From Saccharopolyspora ipomoeae (GTDB taxonomy: Bacteria > Actinomycetota > Actinomycetes > Mycobacteriales > Pseudonocardiaceae), in the NCBI RefSeq assembly GCF_029952525.1, contig NZ_JASAOF010000026.1, positions 1 through 64,000 of the forward strand: a DNA stretch of 64,000 bases, in the 5' to 3' direction. A model generated the notes under the pieces. It worked only from the letters and a program-made list of their open reading frames with translations, had not been told where the DNA came from and did no database searches. Positions 47,119 through 55,812 of this stretch are shown here, piece by piece (the first letter of the stretch is position 1; each line of letters starts with the position of its first letter). The translations under genes were made by a program, and so were the position numbers.

Positions 47119-48483
47119 GTGGCCGATGAGGTCGATGTCGTGGTGGTCGGGATGGGTCCGGGCGGCGAGGACGTGGCCGCCCGGCTCGGCCGGGCCGGGT
47201 TGTCGGTGGTCGGAGTCGAATCGCGGCTGGTCGGCGGCGAGTGCCCGTACTACGCGTGCATCCCGACCAAGATCATGGTCCGGGCCGCCGACGCCCTCGG
47301 CGAAGCGCGCCGGGTGCCGCAGCTGGCGGGCTCGGCGACGGTCCGGCCCGACTGGTCCCCGGTGGCCACCCGGATCCGCGACGAGGCCACGACCGGGTGG
47401 AACGACGAGATCGCGGTCCGCCGGTTCGAAGCCACCGGCGGCAGGCTGGTGCGCGGCGTCGGCCGCATCACCGCCCCCGGGGAGGTCACCGTCGGCGATC
47501 AGGTGCTGCGCGCCCGGCGCGGCATCGTGCTCAACCCGGGCACCGAACCGGCGATCCCGCCGATCGAGGGCCTGGCCGGCACGCCGTACTGGACCAACCG
47601 CGAGGTCGTGTCGATCGAGCAGCTCCCGGACTCGCTGATCGTGCTGGGCGGCGGACCCGTGGGCCTGGAGTTCGCGCAGGTCTTCGCCCGCTTCGGCTGC
47701 GAGGTGACGGTGCTGGAGGCCCGGCCGCAGCTGCTGCCGCTCGCCGAGCCCGAGGCCGCCGAGGTCGTCACCGACCGGCTGCTGGCCGAGGGCGTGCACG
47801 TGCGGGTCGGCAGCACCGTGCGGCAGGTCAGCCACGACGAGACCGCGGGCTTCCGCGTGACCACCGACGGCGAGGAGTTCGAGGCCGAGCGTCTGCTGGT
47901 CGCCACCGGCAGGCGCACCGACCTGCGCGCGCTGGGCGTGGCGGCGGTCGGGCTCGACGACGCGGCGCGCACCATCGAGGTCGACTCGCGGATGCGGGCA
48001 GCCGAGGGCGTTTGGGCGATCGGCGACGTGACCGGCCACGGCGCCTTCACCCACACCTCGGTCTACCAGTCGCGGATCGCCGCGGCCGACGTCCTCGGGT
48101 TGCCCGGCGCCCCGGCCGACTACCGGGCGATGCCGTCGGTGACCTTCACCGACCCGGAGGTCGCGACGGTCGGCCTCACCGAGACCCAGGCGCTGGCCGA
48201 GCACGACCGGGTCCGCACGGCGGTGTCCCAGCTCCCGGTCTCCACCAGGGGTTTCATCCACAAGGTGGGCAACGAGGGCCTGATCAAGCTCGTCGCCGAC
48301 GGCGATCGCGGAGTGCTGGTGGGCGCGACGGTCGCGGGACCGTCGGGCGGCGAGATCCTCGGCGCGCTGGCCGTCGCGGTGCACGCCGAGGTCCCGATCG
48401 CGCTCCTCGCCGAGATGATCTTCGCGTACCCGACCTTCCACCGGGCCATCGAACCCGCCCTCGACGAGCTGCTGCAGCCCTGA
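47119..48483 (+). CDS. FAD-dependent pyridine-nucleotide-disulfide oxidoreductase
   Basis: A 454-residue flavoprotein of the lipoamide-dehydrogenase/mercuric-reductase class. The FAD motif is GMGPGGEDVAARLG, the redox disulfide is Cys42/Cys47 (GECPYYACIPTK), the NAD(P) motif is LGGGPVGLEFAQVFARFG, and GVWAIGDVTG is the second FAD site. The C-terminal catalytic His of lipoamide dehydrogenase (HPT) is replaced: the segment reads FAYPTFHRAIEPAL, as in MerA-like reductases. It is therefore not a standard Lpd. The start is GTG 47119 (or 47110); no metal-binding N-terminal domain is present. Confidence 0.87.
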   Translation: MADEVDVVVVGMGPGGEDVAARLGRAGLSVVGVESRLVGGECPYYACIPTKIMVRAADALGEARRVPQLAGSATVRPDWSPVATRIRDEATTGWNDEIAVRRFEATGGRLVRGVGRITAPGEVTVGDQVLRARRGIVLNPGTEPAIPPIEGLAGTPYWTNREVVSIEQLPDSLIVLGGGPVGLEFAQVFARFGCEVTVLEARPQLLPLAEPEAAEVVTDRLLAEGVHVRVGSTVRQVSHDETAGFRVTTDGEEFEAERLLVATGRRTDLRALGVAAVGLDDAARTIEVDSRMRAAEGVWAIGDVTGHGAFTHTSVYQSRIAAADVLGLPGAPADYRAMPSVTFTDPEVATVGLTETQALAEHDRVRTAVSQLPVSTRGFIHKVGNEGLIKLVADGDRGVLVGATVAGPSGGEILGALAVAVHAEVPIALLAEMIFAYPTFHRAIEPALDELLQP

Positions 48484-48497
48484 GGGCACTCGCCTTC

Positions 48498-49727
48498 CTA
48501 GTCGCGGGCCGCGCCCCTGTTGCGCTTGCGCTCGTACATGTCCTGGTCGGCGGCGTGCAGGAGTTGTTCGCGGCCGACCCGCGGGTCGGTGGTGATGGCG
48601 TGGCCGACGCTGGTGCGCAGCGGCAGGGTCCGGTCGCCGATGGTCACCCAGGTGTTGAGGCGCTGCTCGATGCGGTCTCGCAACGAGGCGGCCTCGGCCG
48701 CGTCCTCGACGATCGTCATCACCACGAACTCGTCGCCACCGACGCGAGCCACCGCGTCGCCGCTCCGCACGGCGTTCTGCAGCGCTTCGGCGGCCGCGAC
48801 GATGATCTTGTCGCCGACCAGGTGGCCGTAGCGGTCGTTGAACGGCTTGAGCTCGTCGAGGTCGGCGACCACGACCACCATCATCTCGTCGCCTCGGGCG
48901 AGCCGCTTGAGGCCCAGGTCCATCAGGTCGGCCAGCAGCGTGCGGTTGGCCAGTCCGGTGAGCGGATCGTGCAGCGCCAGCTGCGCCAGGTGGGCATCGG
49001 CGACGCGGCGTTCGCCCACGTCGTCGTACTGGCTGACCACGAACGCGGGCTCACCGCTGGCATCGGGCACCGCGGTGGCGCGGATCAGCATCCAGATCGG
49101 GTGGCCGTGCTTGTGCCGGTACCGCTTCTCGATGCTGACGCTCTCCACGACACCGTGGACCAGGTCATCCAGCAGCGCCGGTCCCCGGTCGTCCTCCTCC
49201 TCGAAGGTGATGTCGCTGAAGTGCATGCCGATCAGCTCTTCGCGGGAGTAGCCGAGCATCTCGCAGAGCGTGTCGTTGACCTCGGTCCAGCGCCCCTTGA
49301 GGCTCAGCAGGGCCATGCCGATCGGAGCGTTGGCGAAGCTGCGCTGCCACAGCAGTTCGGCCTCGCGGCGACGGGTGATGTCCTGGCTCTGGGACAGGAA
49401 GCTGACGGGCTCGCCGTGCTCGTCGCGGATGAAGGTTCGCGACACCAGCGCCCAGATCACGGTGCCGTCCGAGCGGATGTAGCGCTTCTCCAGCGGCTCG
49501 TCCGCCTCCTGCGGCCCGTCGGGGTCGATGTCGTCCGGGTGCGTGACGCTGCGGTAGTCGTGCCCGATCAGCTCATCGCTCCGATACCCCAGCATTCGGC
49601 AGAAGGCGGCGTTGACGTGCAGGTACTTGCCCTGCAAGTCGAGGATCGCCATGGCTGCGGCCGCCTGTTCGAACAGCGGCTGCCAGGGCGCGGCGGCCTC
49701 GCCGCCCGGCTCCGAGGGGGTGGACAT
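48498..49727 (-). CDS. PAS-PAS-GGDEF diguanylate cyclase
   Basis: A 409-residue signalling protein without membrane segments. Two PAS domains (about 17-125 and 135-250; both end in PAC-like SQDITRRREAE and SQYDDVGERR) precede a GGDEF domain (about 260-405). The active motif GGDEF is intact and an RxxD inhibitory site (RSGD) sits five residues before it. It should therefore make cyclic di-GMP and be feedback-inhibited. No EAL domain is attached. The ATG at 49727 is the best start, though the ribosome site is poor. Confidence 0.9.
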   Translation of the reverse strand: MSTPSEPGGEAAAPWQPLFEQAAAAMAILDLQGKYLHVNAAFCRMLGYRSDELIGHDYRSVTHPDDIDPDGPQEADEPLEKRYIRSDGTVIWALVSRTFIRDEHGEPVSFLSQSQDITRRREAELLWQRSFANAPIGMALLSLKGRWTEVNDTLCEMLGYSREELIGMHFSDITFEEEDDRGPALLDDLVHGVVESVSIEKRYRHKHGHPIWMLIRATAVPDASGEPAFVVSQYDDVGERRVADAHLAQLALHDPLTGLANRTLLADLMDLGLKRLARGDEMMVVVVADLDELKPFNDRYGHLVGDKIIVAAAEALQNAVRSGDAVARVGGDEFVVMTIVEDAAEAASLRDRIEQRLNTWVTIGDRTLPLRTSVGHAITTDPRVGREQLLHAADQDMYERKRNRGAARD

Positions 49728-49855
49728 AACGAGACGCACGATAGCCGCCGCGCATCGCCCACGCATGGACGACGGAACGGGCAGCGCCGCGTAGGCCCGT
49801 GAACACGGTGCGTTACGATCCGGCCACCGATCCAGTCGAGCGCGGAGCGTGTGCA

Positions 49856-50500
49856 ATGGCGGGAACTTCGGTGGGGCGGGCCGTCGACCAGATCCGGCGA
49901 ATGATGCGCAGTCAGGAACTGCTTCCAGGACAGCCGTTGCGGCAGGAGGCGCTGGCCGAGCGGCTGGGCGTGAGCCGGGTGCCGATCCGGGAGGCGCTCA
50001 AGTCGCTGGAGGCCGAGGGCGTCGTGCGCCACCGGCCGAACGTGGGCTACACGGTGACCCGGTTGTCGGCCGACGAGCTGCAGCAGTCCTACCTGATGCG
50101 CGCTGCGCTGGAATCCACGGTGCTGCGCCGGATCTCGCGGCTCAGCGACGCCCGGCTGATCGAGCTCGACGAGCTCAACCGGGGCATCGAGGCCGCGGCG
50201 GAGGCCACCGACGTGCTGCGGATGACCGAGCTCAACCACGACTTCCACTTCGTGATCTTCCGCAGTTCGGGGCTGGACCTGATCGTCGACGAGATCGAGC
50301 GAATATGGAAGATGACCGAGCCCTACCGCTCGGTCCACCTCTACGACCGGACCGCCCGGCGAAGGCTGGTGAGCGAGCACCGGATGCTCATCGATGCCCT
50401 GAGGAAGGGCGAGACCGCCACCGCCATCTCCATCCTGGACGCCCACCGCGACCACCCGGCGCCCCACTCCCCCGGCGCCGTGCTCCCCGCCCCGCGCTGA
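49856..50500 (+). CDS. GntR-family regulator (FadR/FCD type)
   Basis: A 214-residue regulator: an N-terminal winged helix (about 3-70; LLPGQPLRQEALAERLGVSRVPIREALKSLEAEGVV) and an all-helical FCD sensor domain whose metal/ligand residues are visible (Asp and His in LNHDFHFVIF, His in SEHRMLIDAL). FCD regulators typically sense organic acids. GGAG is 9 bases before the ATG; TACGAT at 49814-49819 could be a -10. It converges with a tetR-type gene, three bases between stops. Confidence 0.9.
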   Translation: MAGTSVGRAVDQIRRMMRSQELLPGQPLRQEALAERLGVSRVPIREALKSLEAEGVVRHRPNVGYTVTRLSADELQQSYLMRAALESTVLRRISRLSDARLIELDELNRGIEAAAEATDVLRMTELNHDFHFVIFRSSGLDLIVDEIERIWKMTEPYRSVHLYDRTARRRLVSEHRMLIDALRKGETATAISILDAHRDHPAPHSPGAVLPAPR

Positions 50501-50503
50501 ACC

Positions 50504-51223
50504 TCACGAACGGCGCTCGATCGAGTCGATGCGGGCGGCGATGCCGTCGAGCACCCGGCGCAGCCCGTACTCGAACGGGACGTCGGATTTGCGGGGACGG
50601 CGTTCGGCCATCGCGCTCAGCACCTCGACGACGGTCGGGAAGCGCTCCTGCTGACCGAAGTCGACCAGCATCTCGGCGCTGACCATCTTCGCCTCCCCGG
50701 AGCGCTCCGGCACGAACGGTGCGCTGCCGCGCACGAATCCGTTGACCAGCAGCACGGTGTTGAGCATCTCGGCGGGGTCGAGCCCGGTTCCGCGCAGCGC
50801 CGCCAGCCCGGCCTCCAGGTAAGCGACCTCGTTCGGGCCCATCACGCGCGGCCTGGTCACCAGCGTCAGCGCCCACGGATGCTGTTCGAAGACGCTCACG
50901 TTGGCGCGCGCCCACGTCTCCATCGCGCTGCGCCACCCGGTGCGCCTGCCGATCTCCGGCGGCGCCCCGATCGCGGTGTCGAGCATGAGGCAGATCAGGT
51001 CGTCCTTGCTCGGCACGTAGCGGTAGAGCGACATGGTGCCGGCGCCGAGCTCGGCGGCGAGGCGTTGCATCGACAGCGCTTCCAGGCCCTCGGCGTCGGC
51101 GAGCCGCACCGCCTCGTCCACGATGCGCTGGAGGCTGAGGGTGGGTTTCGGCCCGCGCGGTGCCCGGCTGGTGGCGCCCCAGAGCAGCTGCACCCCGCTG
51201 GACTGGACGTCTCGATCGCTCAT
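50504..51223 (-). CDS. TetR-family regulator
   Basis: A 239-residue repressor with a helix-turn-helix around 30-75 (LQRIVDEAVRLADAEGLEALSMQRLAAELGAGTMSLYRYVPSKDDL) and the longer C-terminal domain of the TetR/TetR_C_1 group, preceded by a 25-residue basic N-terminal arm. Its targets are unknown; the neighbours are a GntR regulator and an AtuA-type catabolic gene. The ATG at 51223 lacks a clear ribosome site. The 240-bp upstream gap contains a hairpin. Confidence 0.88.
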   Translation of the reverse strand: MSDRDVQSSGVQLLWGATSRAPRGPKPTLSLQRIVDEAVRLADAEGLEALSMQRLAAELGAGTMSLYRYVPSKDDLICLMLDTAIGAPPEIGRRTGWRSAMETWARANVSVFEQHPWALTLVTRPRVMGPNEVAYLEAGLAALRGTGLDPAEMLNTVLLVNGFVRGSAPFVPERSGEAKMVSAEMLVDFGQQERFPTVVEVLSAMAERRPRKSDVPFEYGLRRVLDGIAARIDSIERRS

Positions 51224-51330
51224 CGCGGTCCACCTCGTGCTCGACGTAGGCGTCTTCGTCGCGCGTAGAGGTTACGCCGAACGGGTTGCGCTCCCGCCGT
51301 TGCGCGTGTTCACCGGTACTCCGCGAGATC

Positions 51331-51370
51331 CGGTTCGGCGGCATCACCCCCAGCCGATGCCGCCGAACCG
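51331..51370 (-). terminator. Hairpin downstream of AtuA-type gene
   Basis: CGGTTCGGCGGCAT (51331-51344) pairs perfectly with 51357-51370 around a 12-base loop. It lies about 95 bp past the AtuA-type stop and 108 bp before the tetR-type start. Confidence 0.6.
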
Positions 51371-51464
51371 CCCCGACCCCGTCGCAGCGCAATCCCCTAT
51401 TGCGTGCGGTGTACGCATATTAGCGCACGCTCTCAGCCGGACGCCATCGCGTTTCCCGCCCGGA

Positions 51465-53216
51465 TCACAGCAACTCCACCGGGACGTCGACGTGCCGCGC
51501 GCGCAGGAACTCCCCGACGGCCTTGCCGATCGGGTCCACGCGCAGGTTGCTGGACCCGCCGGTCCCGAGCAGTCCCCGCAGCACGAAGTGCACGGCGCGC
51601 AGGTTCGGGAACTCGTGGCGGACGATCTCCAGGTCCTTGGCCTCGGGCATCAGCCTGCGCAGCTCCTCGGTGGTGAGCAGGCTCCGCAACCACGGCCAGG
51701 CCGCCGGGTCCGACACCCACAGCCCGACGTTGCTGTTGCCGCCCTTGTCGCCGGACCGGGCGTGCGCGAGACGTCCCAGCGGAACCCGCCGCGTGTCGCC
51801 CGATTCGCGCGCGGGCGGTTCGGGATGCGCGGGCTGGAACGGCTCTTCCGTCGTCGCGGGCGGTTCCACGTCGATCCGGGTCCCGTCGTCGAGCACCGCG
51901 ACGTGCTCGACGGCGGCCATGTCGAGCAGCGCCGGCCAGTACTCGACGCGGGTGCTGGGCGTCGCCGCCTGCCGGGCCGCGGTATCGGTGAAGAACCCCG
52001 GAACGCTGGACAGGTACAGCTCGCCGATCCCGGAAACCAAGCGCTGCAGCGGTTCTCGCTCGGACGCGGTGGCCATGATCCGCACCTGGGCGGTGGCGTC
52101 CCACTGCCGCTGCGGGTCCTCGGCGACCGTGCCGAGCGCGGAGACGTCCAGTTCGGCCTCGGCGCCGGCCAGCAGGGCCTCGGCCTGCTCGCGGATCAGC
52201 GCGACCTTGGCATCGACGTCGAGCCCGGTGACGTAGAGCGCGGTGACGATCTGGTGCCCGATCGGCGCGAACAGGGCGACCTTCGTGGTGGGCGGAGGCG
52301 GCGACCCGGTCGCTCCCGACAGCTCCACCCGGTCCGGCCCGATCTGCCGCAGCCGCAGGTCGTCGAGGTGCGCGGTGACGTCGGGGTTGAGGTAGCGCGG
52401 GCCCTGGATCTCGTAGACCAGCTGGGCCGTCACGGTGTCGGTGGTGACCGCGCCTCCGTCGGCGGCGTGCTTGGTGATGACGGTGGTGCCGTCGTCGGCG
52501 ATCTCGGCGATCGGGAAACCCGGTGCCACCACACCGGGGATCGCGGTGAACCCGGAGAAGTTGCCGCCGGTGGCGTGCGGTCCGCACTCGATGATGTGCC
52601 CGGCGACCACGGACGCGGCCAGCCGGTCGAAGTCCGTGCCGGACCACTCGTGCCACCACGCGGCGGGCCCGGCGGTCAGCGAGGCGTCGGTGACCCGCCC
52701 GCACACCACGATGTCGGCCCCGGCCCGCAGCGCCGCGGTGATGCCCCAACCGCCGAGGTAGGCGTTGGCCGCGACCGGGCTCCCCCGCCACGATTCGAGG
52801 GGCTCACCGGTGTCCATGCTCGTCAGGTCGTGACCACCGGCCTGCAACTCCGCCAGCCGCGGCAGCACGTTGTCGCCCTCGACGTGGGCGACGCGCAGGT
52901 CCGCTCCGGCCTCCGCGACGAGCGCGCGGGTGGCCTCGGCCAACCCGGCGGGGTTGAACCCGCCCGCGTTGACCACCACGCGCACCCCGCGCTCGGCGAT
53001 CGCCGACAGGTGCGGTTCGAGCTGCGTCAAGAAGTACTCGACGTAACCCCGCGAGGGGTCGCTGCGGTGCCGCGCGGAGAGCATCGCCAGGGTGAACTCG
53101 GCGAGGTAGTCACCGATGAGCACGTCGACCGGATCGCCGGCCATCGCCTCGTCGAGCGCGCTGCGCCGGTCCCCCAGATAACCCGAGAACCCTGCGATTC
53201 GAATCGGCCTGGCCAT
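51465..53216 (-). CDS. AtuA-like protein (DUF1446), fused with C-terminal AtuA-like domain
   Basis: A 583-residue protein combining the DUF1446 domain (about 1-440; GDYLAEFTLAM, VVVNAGGFNP, VCGRVTDASLTAGPAAWWHEW, ECGPHATGGNFSGF) with the small C-terminal AtuA-like domain (about 480-583; LAHARSGDKGGNSNVGLW). AtuA was first described in acyclic-terpene utilisation in Pseudomonas, where the two parts can be separate; the biochemical role is unsettled. The ATG at 53216 has GAGGTGGG upstream. It is divergent from a crotonase gene, fitting an acyl-CoA/terpenoid catabolic unit. Confidence 0.9.
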   Translation of the reverse strand: MARPIRIAGFSGYLGDRRSALDEAMAGDPVDVLIGDYLAEFTLAMLSARHRSDPSRGYVEYFLTQLEPHLSAIAERGVRVVVNAGGFNPAGLAEATRALVAEAGADLRVAHVEGDNVLPRLAELQAGGHDLTSMDTGEPLESWRGSPVAANAYLGGWGITAALRAGADIVVCGRVTDASLTAGPAAWWHEWSGTDFDRLAASVVAGHIIECGPHATGGNFSGFTAIPGVVAPGFPIAEIADDGTTVITKHAADGGAVTTDTVTAQLVYEIQGPRYLNPDVTAHLDDLRLRQIGPDRVELSGATGSPPPPTTKVALFAPIGHQIVTALYVTGLDVDAKVALIREQAEALLAGAEAELDVSALGTVAEDPQRQWDATAQVRIMATASEREPLQRLVSGIGELYLSSVPGFFTDTAARQAATPSTRVEYWPALLDMAAVEHVAVLDDGTRIDVEPPATTEEPFQPAHPEPPARESGDTRRVPLGRLAHARSGDKGGNSNVGLWVSDPAAWPWLRSLLTTEELRRLMPEAKDLEIVRHEFPNLRAVHFVLRGLLGTGGSSNLRVDPIGKAVGEFLRARHVDVPVELL

Positions 53217-53305
53217 AGATCCCACCTCATCCGGGGTCGGCGAACTCCTCGGTGACGCTAGGCACAGTGAGGCGACGAGCACAACCGTGCGACCGGGGCC
53301 CGATC

Positions 53306-53343
53306 TTGACTGCACCGGGCACGGCCCTTAACGTTCGCTAAGG
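53306..53343 (+). promoter_or_regulatory. Promoter with overlapping palindrome before crotonase gene
   Basis: TTGACT (53306-53311), a 17-base spacer and TAACGT (53329-53334) form a good -35/-10 pair for the plus-strand crotonase. The dyad CCTTAACG-TT-CGCTAAGG (53326-53343, 7 of 8 pairs) overlaps the -10, an ideal repressor position. Confidence 0.6.
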
Positions 53344-53406
53344 CGCCGCCGCGCACGGTTTCCCGCTGCTGCGCGCGGTTTTCACGACCTTCCTGGAGGA
53401 AACCCC

Positions 53407-54207
53407 GTGTCGACAGCAGAGCGGATCAGCTGCACCATCACCGATGGCGTGGCCGACGTGCGGCTGAACCGCCCCGACAAGCTCAACGCCCTGGACCTGG
53501 CGATGTTCGAGGAGCTGGTCGCCACCGGTGAGCGGCTGAGCGGGGACTCCGGGGTGCGCGCGGTCGTGCTCTCGGGCGAGGGGCGCGGGTTCTGCGCCGG
53601 CCTGGACTTCAGCGTGTTCGGCGAGATGGCGGACGGCACGGCTCCGCCGCGCCTGGAGACCGGCGGACCGGCCAAGGCCCTCGCGCAGCAGGCGGTGCAC
53701 ATCTGGACGCTGATGCCGCAGCCGGTGATCGCCGCGGTGCACGGCGTGGCCTTCGGCGGCGGCCTGCAGATCGCGCTCGGCGCCGACATCAGGCTGGTCG
53801 CCCCCGACGCCCGGCTGTCGGTGCTGGAGATCAAGTGGGGCATCAACCCCGACATGACCGGAACCCAGGTGCTCCCGGAACTCGTGGGGCGCGACGTGGC
53901 CAAGGAGCTGACGTTCACGGGCCGCGTCGTCGAGGGCGAGGAGGCCGCGGCCCTGCGCCTGGCCACCCGCGTGGAGACCGATCCGCACGCGGCCGCGCTC
54001 GCGCTCGCGCGCGAGATCGCGGGCAAGAGCCCGGAAGCTATCCGCGAGTCCAAGCGCCTGCTGGACCTGGCCGGTCGGGTGTCGCTCGACGAGGGCTTCG
54101 AGGCCGAGCAGGTCGCGATCCACTCCCTCATCGGCACCCCGAACCAGCTCGAAGCGATCTCGGCGAACCTGGAGAAGCGCCCCCCGAAGTTCACCGACCC
54201 GGCCTAG
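53407..54207 (+). CDS. Enoyl-CoA hydratase/isomerase family protein
   Basis: A 266-residue crotonase. RGFCAGLDFSVFG and FGGGLQIALGADIRL form the oxyanion hole. The first catalytic Glu position is Gln (GGGLQ), while the second Glu is present (SVLEIKWGINPD), a pattern seen in isomerases and in hydratases of unusual substrates. The GTG start follows GGAGG. It is divergent from the AtuA-type gene, so it may act on branched or terpenoid acyl-CoAs. It converges with lysG. Confidence 0.9.
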   Translation: MSTAERISCTITDGVADVRLNRPDKLNALDLAMFEELVATGERLSGDSGVRAVVLSGEGRGFCAGLDFSVFGEMADGTAPPRLETGGPAKALAQQAVHIWTLMPQPVIAAVHGVAFGGGLQIALGADIRLVAPDARLSVLEIKWGINPDMTGTQVLPELVGRDVAKELTFTGRVVEGEEAAALRLATRVETDPHAAALALAREIAGKSPEAIRESKRLLDLAGRVSLDEGFEAEQVAIHSLIGTPNQLEAISANLEKRPPKFTDPA

Positions 54208-54213
54208 GAGCTG

Positions 54214-55107
54214 TTAGGAACGTGGGTCCAGATCGCGCGCTGCGGCGTCCTGCACGGCGTGCGCGACCGCGGCCAGCGCGGGTGAGTCGAGCTTCCACTG
54301 CTGCCAGAACAGCGGGACGTCCACACCCCGGCCCGGTGCGATGTCGACCAGCGCGCCGGATCGCAGCAGCGGTTCGGCCTGCACGCGCGGCACCATCCCC
54401 CAGCCGAGGCCGACCACGATGGCCTCGACGAAGCCCTCCGAGGAGGGCACGAAGTGCCGGGCACCGCCCGCCTCTCGGCCCCGGGTGACCTTGCGGGCGA
54501 AGGCGTCCTGCAGGTCGTCGTGCTGGTCGAAGATCAGCACCGGGACCTCGTCGAGCACCTGCTTGAGCGTGCGCCGCTCCTGATGGCGCGGTGCCGCGCA
54601 GGCGAGGTACCGCATGTGCCCGAGCCTGCGCACCGAACAGCCCTGCACGGGATCGGGCGTCGAGGTCACCGCCGCCATCACGCGCCCCTCGCGGAGGAGG
54701 GTCGTGGTGTGCCCCTCGTCGGCCCGGTGCAGTTCGAAGCAGATCCCGAGCTCGTCGGGAACACCGGCCAGCGCGGGGACGAACCAGGTGCTCAGCGAGT
54801 CCGCGTTGACCGCGATGGGCAGGGTGTTCGGGGCGCCGCTGCCGGACATGCCGAGCTCGGCTCCGACGTCCTGCTCCATCCGCGCCAGCTGCCGCGCGAA
54901 CCGGACCACGACCTGTCCGGACTCGGTGAGCTGCACCGGTTTGCTGCGGATCAGCAGGACCCGTCCGGTGCGCTGCTCCAGCGCTTTCACGCGCTGGCTG
55001 ACGGCCGACGGCGTCACGTGCAGCGCGGCCGCCGCGGCGTCCAAGGTGCCGCCGTCGACCACGGCCAGCAGCGTCCGCACGTGCTCCAGGGGCAGATCGA
55101 GGTTCAC
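54214..55107 (-). CDS. lysG: LysR-family regulator LysG/ArgP
   Basis: A 297-residue LysR regulator of the ArgP/LysG group. The N-terminal helix-turn-helix (LLAVVDGGTLDAAAAALHVTPSAVSQRVKALEQRTGRVLL) is followed by a co-inducer domain with the LysG-like sequence NADSLSTWFVPAL. In Corynebacterium, LysG activates lysE when lysine, arginine or histidine accumulate. It is divergent from lysE across 66 bp containing a clear dyad. The start is GTG with AGGAG close by. Confidence 0.93.
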   Translation of the reverse strand: MNLDLPLEHVRTLLAVVDGGTLDAAAAALHVTPSAVSQRVKALEQRTGRVLLIRSKPVQLTESGQVVVRFARQLARMEQDVGAELGMSGSGAPNTLPIAVNADSLSTWFVPALAGVPDELGICFELHRADEGHTTTLLREGRVMAAVTSTPDPVQGCSVRRLGHMRYLACAAPRHQERRTLKQVLDEVPVLIFDQHDDLQDAFARKVTRGREAGGARHFVPSSEGFVEAIVVGLGWGMVPRVQAEPLLRSGALVDIAPGRGVDVPLFWQQWKLDSPALAAVAHAVQDAAARDLDPRS

Positions 55108-55112
55108 GTCTC

Positions 55113-55136
55113 CTAATGGTAGTTAAGAATCATTAG
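55113..55136. promoter_or_regulatory. LysG-type dyad in lysG-lysE promoter region
   Basis: CTAATG (55113-55118) and CATTAG (55131-55136) form an interrupted dyad with a 12-base AT-rich centre, typical of LysR-type activator sites. It sits 5 bp from the lysG start and 37 bp from lysE. Confidence 0.75.
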
Positions 55137-55173
55137 CTGTACTGTCCTGCGCCTCCTCCCTAGCGTCGGTGGC

Positions 55174-55788
55174 ATGGCCAACTCCCTGCTCCCGATGTCG
55201 GCGGGTTTCGCGACCTGCATGTCCCTGATCGTCTCGATCGGCGCCCAGAACGCCTTCGTGCTGCGCCAAGGCCTGCGCAGGCACGCGGTGCTGCTGGTGG
55301 TGGCGATCTGCATCGCCTCGGACGTCGCCCTGATCGCCCTGGGAGTGGGCGGGTTCGGCACCCTGGTGGCCCGGTCGCCGCTGCTGCTGACCCTCTGCAC
55401 GGTGGCGGGCGGCTGCTTCCTGCTCGCCTACGGGCTCCTCGCCGCCAGGCGGGCGCTGCGCCCGTCGGCGGCGCTCGACGCCGGGACCGGCGAGACCGGG
55501 TCGAGGCGTCGCGCGGCGCTGACCTGCCTGGCCATGACGTGGTTGAACCCGCAGACCTACCTGGAGACGATCCTGCTCATCGGGTCGGTGGCCGCCGGGT
55601 ACGGAGCCATGCGGTGGGAGTTCGGAGCGGGCGCGCTGGCGGCCAGCTGCGTGTGGTTCGTCGCGCTCGGCTTCGGAGCCCGCCTGCTGACGGGCTTCTT
55701 CGCACGCCCCTCGTCCTGGCGCGTGTTGGACGGGGCGATCGCGGTGATGATGGTGTCGCTCGGAACGAGCCTTCTCGCAGGGCTGTGA
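55174..55788 (+). CDS. lysE: LysE-family amino-acid exporter
   Basis: A 204-residue inner-membrane exporter with about six hydrophobic segments. The conserved N-terminus MSLIVSIGAQNAFVLRQGL and the block CLAMTWLNPQTYLETILLIG identify the LysE/ArgO group, which exports basic amino acids. TAGCGT lies 7 bases before the ATG, so the transcript may be leaderless with its -10 there. It is controlled by the divergent lysG. Confidence 0.95.
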   Translation: MANSLLPMSAGFATCMSLIVSIGAQNAFVLRQGLRRHAVLLVVAICIASDVALIALGVGGFGTLVARSPLLLTLCTVAGGCFLLAYGLLAARRALRPSAALDAGTGETGSRRRAALTCLAMTWLNPQTYLETILLIGSVAAGYGAMRWEFGAGALAASCVWFVALGFGARLLTGFFARPSSWRVLDGAIAVMMVSLGTSLLAGL

Positions 55789-55812
55789 CCACTGGATTCA
55801 TCCACAGTGGTC
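55787..55812 (+). terminator. Small hairpin at lysE stop
   Basis: GACCACTG and CAGTGGTC form an 8-bp stem with a 10-base loop, beginning within the lysE stop codon. Confidence 0.5.
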
